Source of the DNA: Pseudomonadota bacterium | GTDB taxonomy: Bacteria > Pseudomonadota > Alphaproteobacteria > Rhizobiales > Xanthobacteraceae | Direction of reading: 5' to 3' | Length of the DNA stretch: 17,407 bases | Assembly: GCA_023387555.1 (NCBI GenBank) | Contig: JAEWHY010000432.1 | Span: forward strand, 1 to 17,407 | Part shown: positions 1 through 7,244 of the stretch, piece after piece | Position numbering within the stretch: position 1 is the stretch's first letter | Layout of the letters: each line of letters begins with the position of its first letter | The notes under the pieces: generated by a model | The model's input: only the letters and a program-made list of their open reading frames with translations | Database searches by the model: none | What the model was told of the DNA's origin: nothing | Position numbers and translations under genes: made by a program

Positions 1-226
1 CCCTTTTTCCGCTGCGAGCTAGAGGCGCCGATATTTGTTATGTCAATCGATTGTTTGACTGGTCAACTTTTCGGACTAGCACTTTCGCGTCCCGAAAAGC
101 GAAGCACACTGCGGCAATTCAATCGACTTCGCGCGCGCAAACGGTTTGACCCGCCCGCCGGGCCGCAGCCAAGATGACGCCAGCACACACGACGGCCGGA
201 TCAACCGGCTGCGTATGGGAGGATTT
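1..226 (+). promoter_or_regulatory. Leader of the Bug-type binding protein gene, with two palindromes
   Basis: No convincing gene is seen in this leader. It contains a perfect 10-bp palindrome CAATCGATTG (44-53), followed two bases later by TTGAC-TG-GTCAA (55-66), an inverted repeat with 5-bp arms. TTGACT (55-60) could also act as a -35 box, with a poor -10 (TAGCAC, 77-82) 16 bp downstream. Palindromes placed over a promoter like this resemble sites for dimeric repressors or activators, but the regulator is not identifiable. A strong ribosome binding site, GGGAGGA, is at 217-223. Confidence 0.4.
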
Positions 227-1192
227 ATGGCTCGACGTCTCGCATCGCTTCTGCTCGCCGGCGCTTTGCTGGCATTCGCCACGCCCGGGTTTGCCCAATC
301 ATATCCATCGAGCCCGATCCGCATCCTTGTCGGCTTCGGTCCGGGCTCGACAGCCGACACGCTGGCGCGCCTCGTCGGCAAGCACATGGAACAGGTGTTC
401 GGCCAGCCGGTCGTGGTCGAGAACCGGCCCGGCAATTCGTCGATGATCGCGGCCGAGACGGTCGCGCGGGCCGCGCCCGACGGCTACACGCTGTTCATGG
501 CGACCGTCGCGCAGACCCTCAATCCGGCGCAGACCAAATCGGGTTTCGATCTGGCCAGGCAGATGGCGCCGATCGCGCTGCTTGGCGTCGTGCCGAACAT
601 GCTGGTCGCCCATCCCGATGTGCAGGCAAAAAGCGTGAAGGAGCTGGTCGCGCTGGCGAAGGCGAAGCCCGACAGCCTCACCTTCGGAACATCCGGCGCC
701 GGCACCGCAAGCCATCTCGCCGCGGAGCTGTTCAACCAGAAGGCCGGCACCAAGATTGTCGCGGTGCATTACCAGGGCGGCAGCAACCAGGCGCTCACCG
801 ATCTCCTGGCCGGCCGCATTACGCTGATGTTCAACGTCGCGGCAACGCTTGCGCCGCATGTGAAGGCCGACAAGTTGCGCGCGCTCGCGATGGCGCAGCC
901 CAAGCGCGCCGGCGTCATGCCGGAGCTGCCGACGATGGATGAAGCCGGCATGCCGGGCTTCGACGTCGGCATCTGGATCGGTTTGCTGGCGCCGGCCGGC
1001 ACGCCCGCGGATGTGGTCGACAAGCTGTCAAAGACGGCGAACGAGGCGCTGAAGACCGAGGCCGTGACGAAGGCGATGGCGACGCAGGGCATCGATGCGC
1101 TTGGCGGCACGCCGAAGGAATTCGACGCCTTCATCCGCGCCGATATCGAGAAGTGGACCTCGCTGCTCGCAGCCACCGGCGGCAAGAAGTAG
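227..1192 (+). CDS. Bug/TctC-family tripartite tricarboxylate transporter substrate-binding protein
   Basis: This is a periplasmic solute-binding protein of the Bug (TctC) family, which captures carboxylates or related small molecules for TctAB-type permeases. The predicted product is 321 aa, the usual length. Residues 1-24 are a signal peptide (basic MARR, hydrophobic core, AFATPGFA before QSYP). The mature N-terminus YPSSPIRILVGFGPGS and the following VVVENRPG are typical Bug motifs. The frame is open from an ATG at 146, but the ATG at 227 is chosen because GGGAGGA ends 3 bp before it and the signal peptide begins there. No TctA or TctB gene is nearby, so it is an orphan binding protein, which is common in this family. 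It stands alone on the plus strand, convergent with the next gene. The ligand cannot be predicted. Confidence 0.93.
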   Translation: MARRLASLLLAGALLAFATPGFAQSYPSSPIRILVGFGPGSTADTLARLVGKHMEQVFGQPVVVENRPGNSSMIAAETVARAAPDGYTLFMATVAQTLNPAQTKSGFDLARQMAPIALLGVVPNMLVAHPDVQAKSVKELVALAKAKPDSLTFGTSGAGTASHLAAELFNQKAGTKIVAVHYQGGSNQALTDLLAGRITLMFNVAATLAPHVKADKLRALAMAQPKRAGVMPELPTMDEAGMPGFDVGIWIGLLAPAGTPADVVDKLSKTANEALKTEAVTKAMATQGIDALGGTPKEFDAFIRADIEKWTSLLAATGGKK

Positions 1193-1219
1193 GCCGCCCC
1201 GCACGCGCGGTCGTCCGGC

Positions 1220-1690
1220 TCACGGATTGAGATGGACGATCGTCCAGGTGAGGAGCGTCGCGAAACTCACCCACAGCAGATACGGCAGGAGCAGCATCGC
1301 GGCCACACGCGAATGCTGCCCGACGTACCAGATCAGCACCGCGATCGACGCCCATAGCACGATGATTTCGAGGCCGGCGAGGAACGGCCGCTTCAGGTAA
1401 AAGAACAGGACGCTCCACAAGACGTTGAGCACCCCGTTCACGACGAACAGCGTGACGACCATCGGCCGCGCGGCATCCGCAGCGGATCGCCAGGCCAGTG
1501 CGGCCGAGACCGCGCAAAGCACGAAGATCGTCGTCCACACCGGTCCGAACACCCAGTCGGGCGGTTGCCACGACGGCTTGACCAGCGACCGGTACCAGGG
1601 ACCGATGTCGGTCGCGAGGCTGCCGAGCACCGCGACCAGCGCCCAGCCGAGGACAGCGACCAAAAGCGGCAGTATCAGCGATCCGCGCAT
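1220..1690 (-). CDS. tspO: TspO/MBR family protein (tryptophan-rich sensory protein)
   Basis: This 156-aa integral membrane protein belongs to the TspO/peripheral benzodiazepine receptor family, which binds porphyrins and other hydrophobic ligands. The length fits the family, and hydrophobic blocks for five membrane helices are visible (about residues 4-24, 46-68, 75-98, 102-122 and 130-152). Signature residues include W32 and the Trp/Pro-rich stretch PSWQPPDWVFGPVW (39-52), and the last helix carries the expected YLLWVSFA. The ATG at 1690 lies 10 nt downstream of the upp stop codon, so the two are almost certainly co-transcribed, with an AGGG-type ribosome site inside the gap. In Rhodobacter TspO modulates photosynthesis and tetrapyrrole genes. 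Its placement after uracil genes does not suggest that role, and its function here is unknown. Confidence 0.93.
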   Translation of the reverse strand: MRGSLILPLLVAVLGWALVAVLGSLATDIGPWYRSLVKPSWQPPDWVFGPVWTTIFVLCAVSAALAWRSAADAARPMVVTLFVVNGVLNVLWSVLFFYLKRPFLAGLEIIVLWASIAVLIWYVGQHSRVAAMLLLPYLLWVSFATLLTWTIVHLNP

Positions 1691-1700
1691 TCTTCAGGCC

Positions 1701-2330
1701 CTACTTCGTCCCGTACATCCGGTCGCCGACATCGCCGACGCCGGGGACAATGTAGCCCGAGGCGTCGAGTTCCTCGTCGATCGCCGCTGTCCAGATATGC
1801 ACGTCCGGGTGATGCGCCTGCACCTTGTCGACGCCCTGCGGGGTCGCGAGCAGGCAGACGATGCGCAGCGAACGCGCGCCCGCTTCCTTCAGCCGGTCGA
1901 CCGCGGCGACCGCGGAATTGCCGGTCGCCAGCATCGGATGCAGCACGAGCACGAGACGCTCGGCGATGTCTTCCGGCGCCTTGAAGAAATATTCCACTGC
2001 CACCAACGTGCGCGGATCGCGATACAGCCCGATGTGGGCGACTCGCGCGGCGGGAACGAGTTCGAGCATGCCTTCGAGGAAGCCCATGCCGGCGCGCACG
2101 ATCGGCGCCAGCACGAGCTTCTTGCCGGACAGGATCGGCGACTTCATCGGCGCGAACGGCGTCTCGAGCTCGATCATCTCGAGCGGCAGGTCGCGCGTGA
2201 CCTCGTAGCAGAGCAGGTTGCCGATCTCGCGGAACAATTCGCGGAACGCTTTGGTCGAGCGGTTCTTGTCGCGCAGCAGCGTCAGTTTGTGCTGCACCAG
2301 CGGATGATCGACGATGGTGACGCCGCGCAT
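1701..2330 (-). CDS. upp: Uracil phosphoribosyltransferase
   Basis: Converts uracil and PRPP to UMP and pyrophosphate in the cytoplasm. The product is 209 aa, the normal UPRT length. N-terminal VDHPLVQHKLTLLRDK, the middle SGKKLVLAPIVRAGMG and the C-terminal uracil-binding stretch YIVPGVGDVGDRMYGTK are all family signatures. The PRPP loop reads HPMLATGNSA (131-140), with His131 where most UPRTs have Asp (DPMLATG). The frame is open far upstream into a palindromic repeat, but the ATG at 2330 is the conserved start and has GGAG about 8 nt before it. The gene lies between URC4 and tspO on the same strand. In URC-type uracil catabolism a UPRT supplies the nucleotide entry point, so this copy may be catabolic rather than purely salvage (inference). 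Confidence 0.95.
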   Translation of the reverse strand: MRGVTIVDHPLVQHKLTLLRDKNRSTKAFRELFREIGNLLCYEVTRDLPLEMIELETPFAPMKSPILSGKKLVLAPIVRAGMGFLEGMLELVPAARVAHIGLYRDPRTLVAVEYFFKAPEDIAERLVLVLHPMLATGNSAVAAVDRLKEAGARSLRIVCLLATPQGVDKVQAHHPDVHIWTAAIDEELDASGYIVPGVGDVGDRMYGTK

Positions 2331-2380
2331 ATCAAGAGCTCCGGTCTGTCTTTCGCCCGGCTTGCGAATAACGGCCTGTC

Positions 2381-2540
2381 CACTCCCCTCCCCCCACGAA
2401 CGAAGTGAGTGGTGGGGAGGGGTCGGGGGTGGGGGGCGCCTTCGGCAAACGTGATCGAAGCAGGCCCCCCACCCCGATCTCCGTCGCTGCGCTCCGTCGA
2501 TCGACCCTCCCCACCGCTGCGCGGGGGGAGGGAAAAGAAA
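2381..2540. repeat. Composite G/C-rich palindromic repeat, family A copy 1
   Basis: This complex intergenic palindrome lies between the URC4-type gene and upp. CCCCTCCCC...GGGGAGGGG forms a first hairpin (about 2385-2422), GGGGTGGGGGGC pairs with GCCCCCCACCCC (about 2427-2475), and CCCTCCCC...GGGGGGAGGG forms a third (about 2504-2532). It shares the core GGTCGATCGA...GGAGATCGGGGTGGGGGG with the repeat at 5361-5523, but in the opposite orientation. Such elements are dispersed in Bradyrhizobium-like genomes (from general knowledge). It lies in the presumed transcript of the uracil genes and could affect read-through or mRNA decay. Confidence 0.8.
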
Positions 2541-2590
2541 GCGCGCTTCGTCGCGTCGGCATGGCGGTCTCAATATGAGTCGTCATGACT

Positions 2591-3817
2591 TCAAAACACC
2601 GTGCCGTCGCTGATAACACGAATTGGCGGCGCGCCCGCGCGCTTGGCATTCGCAAGCCGGCGGCCGGCGGCCCAGGTGCCGCCTTCCAGCACGGCGCCGA
2701 GCGGGAAATCCGCGGCGTCGAGTTGAAGCTCGTGCCTCACCAGCGGCGCGATCCGGTCGAGCAGCGCGACGGTCAGCGCGCGCCATTCCACCACCAGCGG
2801 CGACCACACCTCATGCCCCTGCCCGGCCGCAGCCGGATCGCGCAGCGCGATGACGCCGTTGTCGAGAAAGAGCCCGCCATTGCGGTATTCGGCGAGACCG
2901 GTCAGGCCGTCGAGATCGCAGACAACGACGCCCCCCTCCTCCAACGGTTCGACCAGCGAATAGGTCAGCCATTGCGACAGCTTGTGGAACGGGACCAGTC
3001 CGTTGGTCTCGTCATCGCGGACAATGGCGGGATGGCGCCAGGTATCGCCGAGCGAAATGCCATCGAGCGCGATGCGGCCCGGCCAGATCGGGCCGAGATG
3101 ATGCAGCACGCTGCGCAAAACATCGGGCGCCGCAAGCGGCGAACCGTTCGCGAACGCGGCAAGATGATCGAACAGCCCGCCCGGCCGCGGATCATCGTTC
3201 GTTGCAAATACCGCCGGATTGTCCAGTAGCGCGCGACCGAGCCTCGCGATCAGCGCCGCGCGGCCTTCAAGACCCGTCAGCGGATTGCTTTCGCTGACCT
3301 GAAACCCGCGCGCGAGATCGTCTGCGGTCAATGCCGCCAGTTCGCTGGCGTCGGCCCGCAGCGGATCGATCGGATTGGCCGAGAAATACCCGGCCTCGAA
3401 CATGCGCAGACTTGCGATCGCCAACCCTTCGGATCGAGCGACCTGGAGCCCGGTCACGCCGTCGCGATAGCGCCAGTCCGGCCCGGCGCCGGCGTCGAGC
3501 AGCACCGATACAATCGCCAGGTCGAACGCTGCACGGGCTTTCTCTTCCGGATTTTCCCATCCCCGCGCGGCCTCTATCAGCGGCCAAAGGTCGGTGCCGG
3601 ACAAACGGAAATGCCGCCAGCGCGCATGCAGCGGCACCTGCAGCGCGGGATAATTCTCGCGGATCACCTGCGCAACGAAGGCGGCGGTGTCGGGGAGCTT
3701 GCCGAGATCGAGCGTGAAACTCGTCAGTTCGTTCCGTTCCGCCGCCGCCAGCATCTCATGTGCGCGTTCGCGGACGGCATGGGCGGACAGCATGGAATTG
3801 ACGGCGGGGCTCAACAT
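2591..3817 (-). CDS. URC4/Urg3 family protein (DUF1688), uracil catabolism
   Basis: This 408-aa soluble protein matches the DUF1688 family, whose fungal members URC4/urg3 are required to degrade uracil through the URC pathway. The biochemical step is not settled. Recognisable family stretches are WRHFRLSGTDLWP, AFDLAIVSVLLDAGAG and DWRYRDGVTGL in the first third, SNPLTGLEGRAALI in the middle, and HKLSQWLTYSLVEPLE in the last third. No signal peptide or membrane segment is evident. The frame contains a TTG at 3823, but the ATG at 3817 is preferred. No good Shine-Dalgarno sequence precedes it, because the palindromic repeat at 3825-3941 comes right up to the start. It sits between the URC1-type cyclohydrolase and upp on the same strand, the context expected for this pathway. 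Confidence 0.88.
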   Translation of the reverse strand: MLSPAVNSMLSAHAVRERAHEMLAAAERNELTSFTLDLGKLPDTAAFVAQVIRENYPALQVPLHARWRHFRLSGTDLWPLIEAARGWENPEEKARAAFDLAIVSVLLDAGAGPDWRYRDGVTGLQVARSEGLAIASLRMFEAGYFSANPIDPLRADASELAALTADDLARGFQVSESNPLTGLEGRAALIARLGRALLDNPAVFATNDDPRPGGLFDHLAAFANGSPLAAPDVLRSVLHHLGPIWPGRIALDGISLGDTWRHPAIVRDDETNGLVPFHKLSQWLTYSLVEPLEEGGVVVCDLDGLTGLAEYRNGGLFLDNGVIALRDPAAAGQGHEVWSPLVVEWRALTVALLDRIAPLVRHELQLDAADFPLGAVLEGGTWAAGRRLANAKRAGAPPIRVISDGTVF

Positions 3818-3824
3818 TTTCAAT

Positions 3825-3941
3825 CAGTCATTCCGGGGCGCGGGCTGAAAGCCCGCGAACCCGGAATCCACAGGGATTCGAACGCGGAGTTTGTGACTCT
3901 GGATTCCGGGTTCGCGCCTTCGGCGCGCCCCGGAATGACTG
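3825..3941. repeat. Nested inverted repeat, family B copy 1
   Basis: The outer arms CAGTCATTCCGGGGCGCG and CGCGCCCCGGAATGACTG are perfect 18-bp inverted repeats. The inner arms CGAACCCGGAATCCA and TGGATTCCGGGTTCG are perfect over 15 bp. Two small hairpins (GGGCTGAAAGCCC and GCGCCTTCGGCGC) lie in the shoulders, giving a cloverleaf-like fold. It fills most of the gap between the URC1 and URC4 genes. A related copy is at 15701-15796. It is a dispersed non-coding repeat without any transposase gene nearby. Confidence 0.9.
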
Positions 3942-3964
3942 CGATGAAGAGCGCGCATGCCAAC

Positions 3965-5221
3965 TCAGAAATCCCGCAGATTGCGGCCGACCGTGGCCTT
4001 CAGTTCTTCCTCGGTCGGCGCGCCTTCCGGCGTGAAATAGCCCGCGGCCTTCTTCGCCTCCATCTCGACCTTCGCGTCGTCCGGGATCATGTCGTCCGGA
4101 ATCGGAATGCGCTCCACGATGTCGATGCCGGAGCCGGTGATGGCGTCGTATTTCATGTTAGACATCGACACGAAGCGGTCGATCTTGGTGATGCCGAGCC
4201 AGTTCAGCACGTCCGGCATCAGTTGCTGGAAGCGCGCATCCTGCACGCCCGCAACGCATTCGGTGCGCTCGAAATAGGTCGCGGCCTGGTCGCCGCCGGG
4301 CTGGCGCTTGCGCGCATTGTAGACGAGGAATTTCGTGACCTCGCCAAGCGCACGACCTTCCTTGCGGTTATAGACGATGAGCCCGACGCCGCCGTTCTGC
4401 GCTTCGCGAATGCATTCGGCGATGCCGTGGATCAGATAAGGGCGGCAGGTGCAGATGTCGGAGCCGAATACGTCGGAGCCGTTGCATTCGTCGTGGACCC
4501 GGCAGGACAGCCGCTTCTTCGGATCGGCCAACGCCGCCGGATCGCCGAAGATATAGAGCGTGATGCCCCCGATCGGCGGCAGGAACACCGAGAGGTCCGG
4601 CCGCGTGACTAGCTCGGGATACATGCCGCCGGTCTGTTCGAACAACGTGCGGCGCAGCTTGTCCTCGGTCGTGCCGAATCGCTCGGCGATGCCGGGCAGA
4701 TACCAGACCGGATCGATCGCGGCCTTGGTGACGGCAACGTCGCGGGCGCCGTGCACCAGTTCGCCGTCGACCTTGATGAAGCCGCTGTCGAAGAAATGGT
4801 CCAACTCCGGCAGCGTCAGCCGCGCCTTGGTGATGGCGATGGTCGGGCGAATGTCGACGCCCTCGGCGATCTCGGTGCGGAAATCGGCCGCAACGCGATG
4901 CCCCCAGGGGTCGAGCGAGACGATCCGCTCCGGATCGGCCCATTGCGGGAACGGACCGATGTCGACCACGGGCGTGGTGTCGGTCAGATCCGGCCGGGCG
5001 ATGGGATTGAGCGCGCCGGACGATACGGCCAGCGCGCGGTACAGCGCGTAGGAGCCGCCATGCGCGCCGATGGCGTTGCGGTCCGGGCCGGCGTTGACGG
5101 TGCCGATCACGGGCCCGCGTTCGCGCGCGGTCGGCGCGCCCCAGCGGATCGGGAACCGCCCCGGCGTCCGATGGCCGGGATGCGAGGTGAGACGGATATG
5201 GCCGTCCCTGTTCGTGGACAT
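3965..5221 (-). CDS. GTP cyclohydrolase II paralogue, URC1/Urg1 type (uracil catabolism)
   Basis: This 418-aa protein has an N-terminal region of about 210 residues that is not part of ordinary RibA, followed by a GTP cyclohydrolase II domain. The zinc ligands are present as C246-x10-C257-x-C259 within HDECNGSDVFGSDICTC. The catalytic-site stretch NRKEGRALGE corresponds to RibA QEGRGIGL. The long N-terminus (HIRLTSHPGH, IRWGAPTARERGPVIGT) and the DUF1688 and upp neighbours mark it as the URC1 type. In yeast this type is needed for uracil degradation rather than riboflavin synthesis. The frame is open back to 5338. The ATG at 5221 is chosen because the extra N-terminus would run through a terminator-like hairpin, although the ribosome site GTGGGG is weak. 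It is the first gene of the uracil operon, with a candidate promoter at 5288-5315. Confidence 0.87.
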   Translation of the reverse strand: MSTNRDGHIRLTSHPGHRTPGRFPIRWGAPTARERGPVIGTVNAGPDRNAIGAHGGSYALYRALAVSSGALNPIARPDLTDTTPVVDIGPFPQWADPERIVSLDPWGHRVAADFRTEIAEGVDIRPTIAITKARLTLPELDHFFDSGFIKVDGELVHGARDVAVTKAAIDPVWYLPGIAERFGTTEDKLRRTLFEQTGGMYPELVTRPDLSVFLPPIGGITLYIFGDPAALADPKKRLSCRVHDECNGSDVFGSDICTCRPYLIHGIAECIREAQNGGVGLIVYNRKEGRALGEVTKFLVYNARKRQPGGDQAATYFERTECVAGVQDARFQQLMPDVLNWLGITKIDRFVSMSNMKYDAITGSGIDIVERIPIPDDMIPDDAKVEMEAKKAAGYFTPEGAPTEEELKATVGRNLRDF

Positions 5222-5233
5222 GGCTTGCCCCAC

Positions 5234-5277
5234 AAAAGCAAAAAGCCCTCGTCCGGCTGCGCCGGAAGGAGTGGCTT
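5234..5277 (-). terminator. Terminator-like hairpin in the leader of the URC1-type gene
   Basis: Read on the minus strand, an outer stem AAGCC/GGCTT (5277-5273 with 5247-5243) encloses an inner stem TCCGGC-GCA-GCCGGA (5266-5252). A T-rich tract TTTTTGCTTTT (5244-5234) follows directly. This is the form of an intrinsic terminator, yet it ends only 13 nt before the URC1 ATG. It could end transcripts arriving from the GMC gene, or attenuate the uracil operon. The outer stem is short and interrupted by bulges, so strength is uncertain. Confidence 0.5.
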
Positions 5278-5287
5278 CAAAAAGAGA

Positions 5288-5315
5288 AGATAACGACAGG
5301 TTGTGGTTTGGGCAA
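5288..5315 (-). promoter_or_regulatory. Candidate promoter for the uracil-catabolic operon
   Basis: On the minus strand TTGCCC (5315-5310) and TTATCT (5293-5288) are separated by 16 bp and resemble -35 and -10 boxes. Transcription would begin near 5281, directly ahead of the hairpin at 5277-5243. The match is moderate, and no operator could be recognised. Confidence 0.35.
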
Positions 5316-5360
5316 GGGGGATCGGCGATGGACTGCAATGCAGACGGAACGCCGTGTTGT

Positions 5361-5523
5361 TTCCCCTCCCCCCGCTTGCGGGGGAGGGTCGATCGACTGA
5401 GCGAAGCGGAAGGAGATCGGGGTGGGGGGGCATACCCGATGGAGCGTGATGCGGTGCCCCCACCCGGCCCGCCGCCTCCGGCGTCTCGCCACCCTCCCCC
5501 GCAAGCGGGGGAGGGAAAAGAAA
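5361..5523. repeat. Composite G/C-rich palindromic repeat, family A copy 2
   Basis: The ends are near-perfect inverted repeats of about 29 bp (5361-5390 against 5492-5522), and each end is itself a hairpin (CCCCCCGCTTGCGGGGG and CCCCCGCAAGCGGGGG). Internally GATCGGGGTGGGGGG opposes CCCCCACCCGG. The core matches the repeat at 2381-2540 in the opposite orientation. Together with the leader above it fills the 305-bp gap between the GMC and URC1 genes. No coding sequence was seen there. Confidence 0.85.
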
Positions 5524-5526
5524 CAG

Positions 5527-7134
5527 CTACACCCTGCCCCGGATCAGGTCCGCGGCGCGTTCCGCGACCATGATCGTCGCGGCGTTGATGTTGGCGCCGA
5601 TGATGTCCGGGAACACCGAAGCGTCGATCACCCGCAGGTTTTCGGCGCCCCTCACCTTCAGCTCCGGATCGACCACCGCCATCTCGTCGGTGCCCATCTT
5701 GCAGGTACCGCAGGGATGGTGGGTCGTCACCACGGTATTGCGGATGAAGGTCTCGAATTCGGCGTCGGTCTTGATGTTGGCGCCGGGCGCGATCTTGCGC
5801 GACACGAACGGCTTCAATGCCGGCTGCCGCGCGACATCGTCGAACAGCCCGACCGCCGCCTTGAGCGTCTGCCAGTCACCGTCGGTGGCCAGCAGATTCT
5901 GCCGGATCAGCGGATGCTTGAAGGGATCGGCCGAGGCCAGGCTGATCGAGCCATGGCTTTCCGGACGCAGCACCACGATGCGGCAGGCGAAGGTGTCCTC
6001 GAAGGCTGACTTGAACGGCGGCAGGTAAGGCGCCGCCCCGAGCGGACCCGCGATAAACAACAGCTGGACGTCCGGCAGCTCTGTCGCGCGCGGCGTCTTC
6101 AGGAAGCCGATCAGGCCGCCCGGCAGATCCGTGGTGAAGCCGGTGCCCAGCATCGCGCCCTGCGCCAGCGACAGCGCCAGGCGGTCGAGCCGCAGGTTCT
6201 TCTGCACCGGCCCGCCGCCGTTGCGGCCGTAGACCAGCAGCGCGGCGACATGGTCCTGCAAATTCTTGCCGACACCGGGCAGCGCGACCTTCACCGGAAT
6301 GTCGTGCGCGGCGAGCTCTTCCGGCGCGCCGATGCCCGACAGCATCAGAAGCTGCGGCGAGTTGATGGTTCCGGTGCAGACCAGCACCTCCTTCGCGGCG
6401 CGCGCGGTCTTGATCTCGCTGCCCTGCCGGTACTCGACGCCGGTCGCGCGCACGCCCTCGAGCAGGACGCGCGAGGTCTGCGCATTCACCTCGACGGTGA
6501 GGTTCTTGCGCGCCAGCGCCGGCCGCAGATAGGCGACCGCGGTGCTGCAGCGGCGGCCGTTGCGGATGGTCGCCTGCATGCGGGCGAAGCCGTACTGCTC
6601 CTCCGCATTATAGTCCTGATTGAATGGATGGCCGGCCTGCCCGGCCGCCTCGAAATAGGCATCGACCAGCGGGTCGGTGTAGCGCGAGCGCCGGGTGGTC
6701 AGCGGGCCGGAGCCGCCGCGATAGGCGCTCCCACCGCCCTCCCAGCTTTCCTGCTTCCGGAAGTACGGCAGCGCGTCCTTGTACGACCAGCCCTTGGCGC
6801 CGTTCGCCGCCCAGCGGTCGAAGTCGCCGCGATTGCCGCGCACGTAGGCCATCGCATTTGTGGACGAGGAGCCGCCGATCACCTTGCCGCGCGCGACTTC
6901 CATCTTGCGCTGTCCGGCGAAGGGTTCGGGCTCGGAATCGTAATGCCAGTCGAACAGACGTTCCTTGTAGACCTTGCCCCAGCCGAGCGGGATCTTCAGC
7001 CAGAAGCCGTCGTCCCAGGGCCCTGCCTCGAGCAGAAGGACACGGGTGTTGGCGTCTTCCGTCAGCCTCGCCGCCAGCGTGCAGCCCGCGGAACCCGCGC
7101 CGACGATGATGTAGTCGTATTCGGATGTGGTCAT
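5527..7134 (-). CDS. GMC family FAD-dependent oxidoreductase (choline dehydrogenase-like)
   Basis: This 535-aa flavoprotein of the glucose-methanol-choline family oxidises an alcohol to an aldehyde or ketone using FAD. The FAD-binding GxGxxG is at residues 12-17 (IIVGAGSAGCTL). The first GMC signature GKVIGGSSSTNAMAYVRG is complete, and VCTGTINSPQLLMLSGIG matches the second. The C-terminal active site shows HHPCGTCKMG and GANINAATIMVAERAADLI, so the catalytic His and Asn are kept. The frame extends to a GTG at 7188, but the ATG at 7134 begins right before the conserved FAD motif and has GGGG about 6 nt upstream. The GTG would lie against the hairpin at 7192-7217. It is downstream of the TRAP genes and may serve the same catabolic pathway. 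The substrate is not predictable, since this family is often misnamed choline dehydrogenase. Confidence 0.93.
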   Translation of the reverse strand: MTTSEYDYIIVGAGSAGCTLAARLTEDANTRVLLLEAGPWDDGFWLKIPLGWGKVYKERLFDWHYDSEPEPFAGQRKMEVARGKVIGGSSSTNAMAYVRGNRGDFDRWAANGAKGWSYKDALPYFRKQESWEGGGSAYRGGSGPLTTRRSRYTDPLVDAYFEAAGQAGHPFNQDYNAEEQYGFARMQATIRNGRRCSTAVAYLRPALARKNLTVEVNAQTSRVLLEGVRATGVEYRQGSEIKTARAAKEVLVCTGTINSPQLLMLSGIGAPEELAAHDIPVKVALPGVGKNLQDHVAALLVYGRNGGGPVQKNLRLDRLALSLAQGAMLGTGFTTDLPGGLIGFLKTPRATELPDVQLLFIAGPLGAAPYLPPFKSAFEDTFACRIVVLRPESHGSISLASADPFKHPLIRQNLLATDGDWQTLKAAVGLFDDVARQPALKPFVSRKIAPGANIKTDAEFETFIRNTVVTTHHPCGTCKMGTDEMAVVDPELKVRGAENLRVIDASVFPDIIGANINAATIMVAERAADLIRGRV

Positions 7135-7191
7135 CGAAACCCCGCCCAGACTGGCCGGGATGGACCCGGACATACGCTCTTCAAACACGAT

Positions 7192-7217
7192 GATGCGCGG
7201 GGCAATCCCCGCGCATC
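7192..7217 (-). terminator. Hairpin after the TRAP binding-protein gene
   Basis: A perfect 11-bp stem, GATGCGCGGGG with CCCCGCGCATC, has a 4-nt loop. It begins 27 nt after the stop of the TRAP binding-protein gene on the minus strand. The following sequence (ATCGTGTTTGA) has only a weak T tract, so termination may be partial. The stem also sits in the leader of the GMC gene. Confidence 0.6.
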
Positions 7218-7244
7218 AAACGATCGATCACTACGACCGAAGGA

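Noticed and set aside
1425..2408. Long plus-strand open frame (327 codons)
   Set aside because: It lies antisense to tspO and upp, has no recognisable domain and is a product of high GC content.
2381..5523. Repeats considered as insertion-sequence ends or a CRISPR array
   Set aside because: No transposase, no regular spacing and no spacer units. They are nested hairpins of a dispersed intergenic repeat type.
7135..7191. Promoter for the GMC gene
   Set aside because: No -35/-10 pair with acceptable spacing was found. Read-through from the TRAP operon is as likely.
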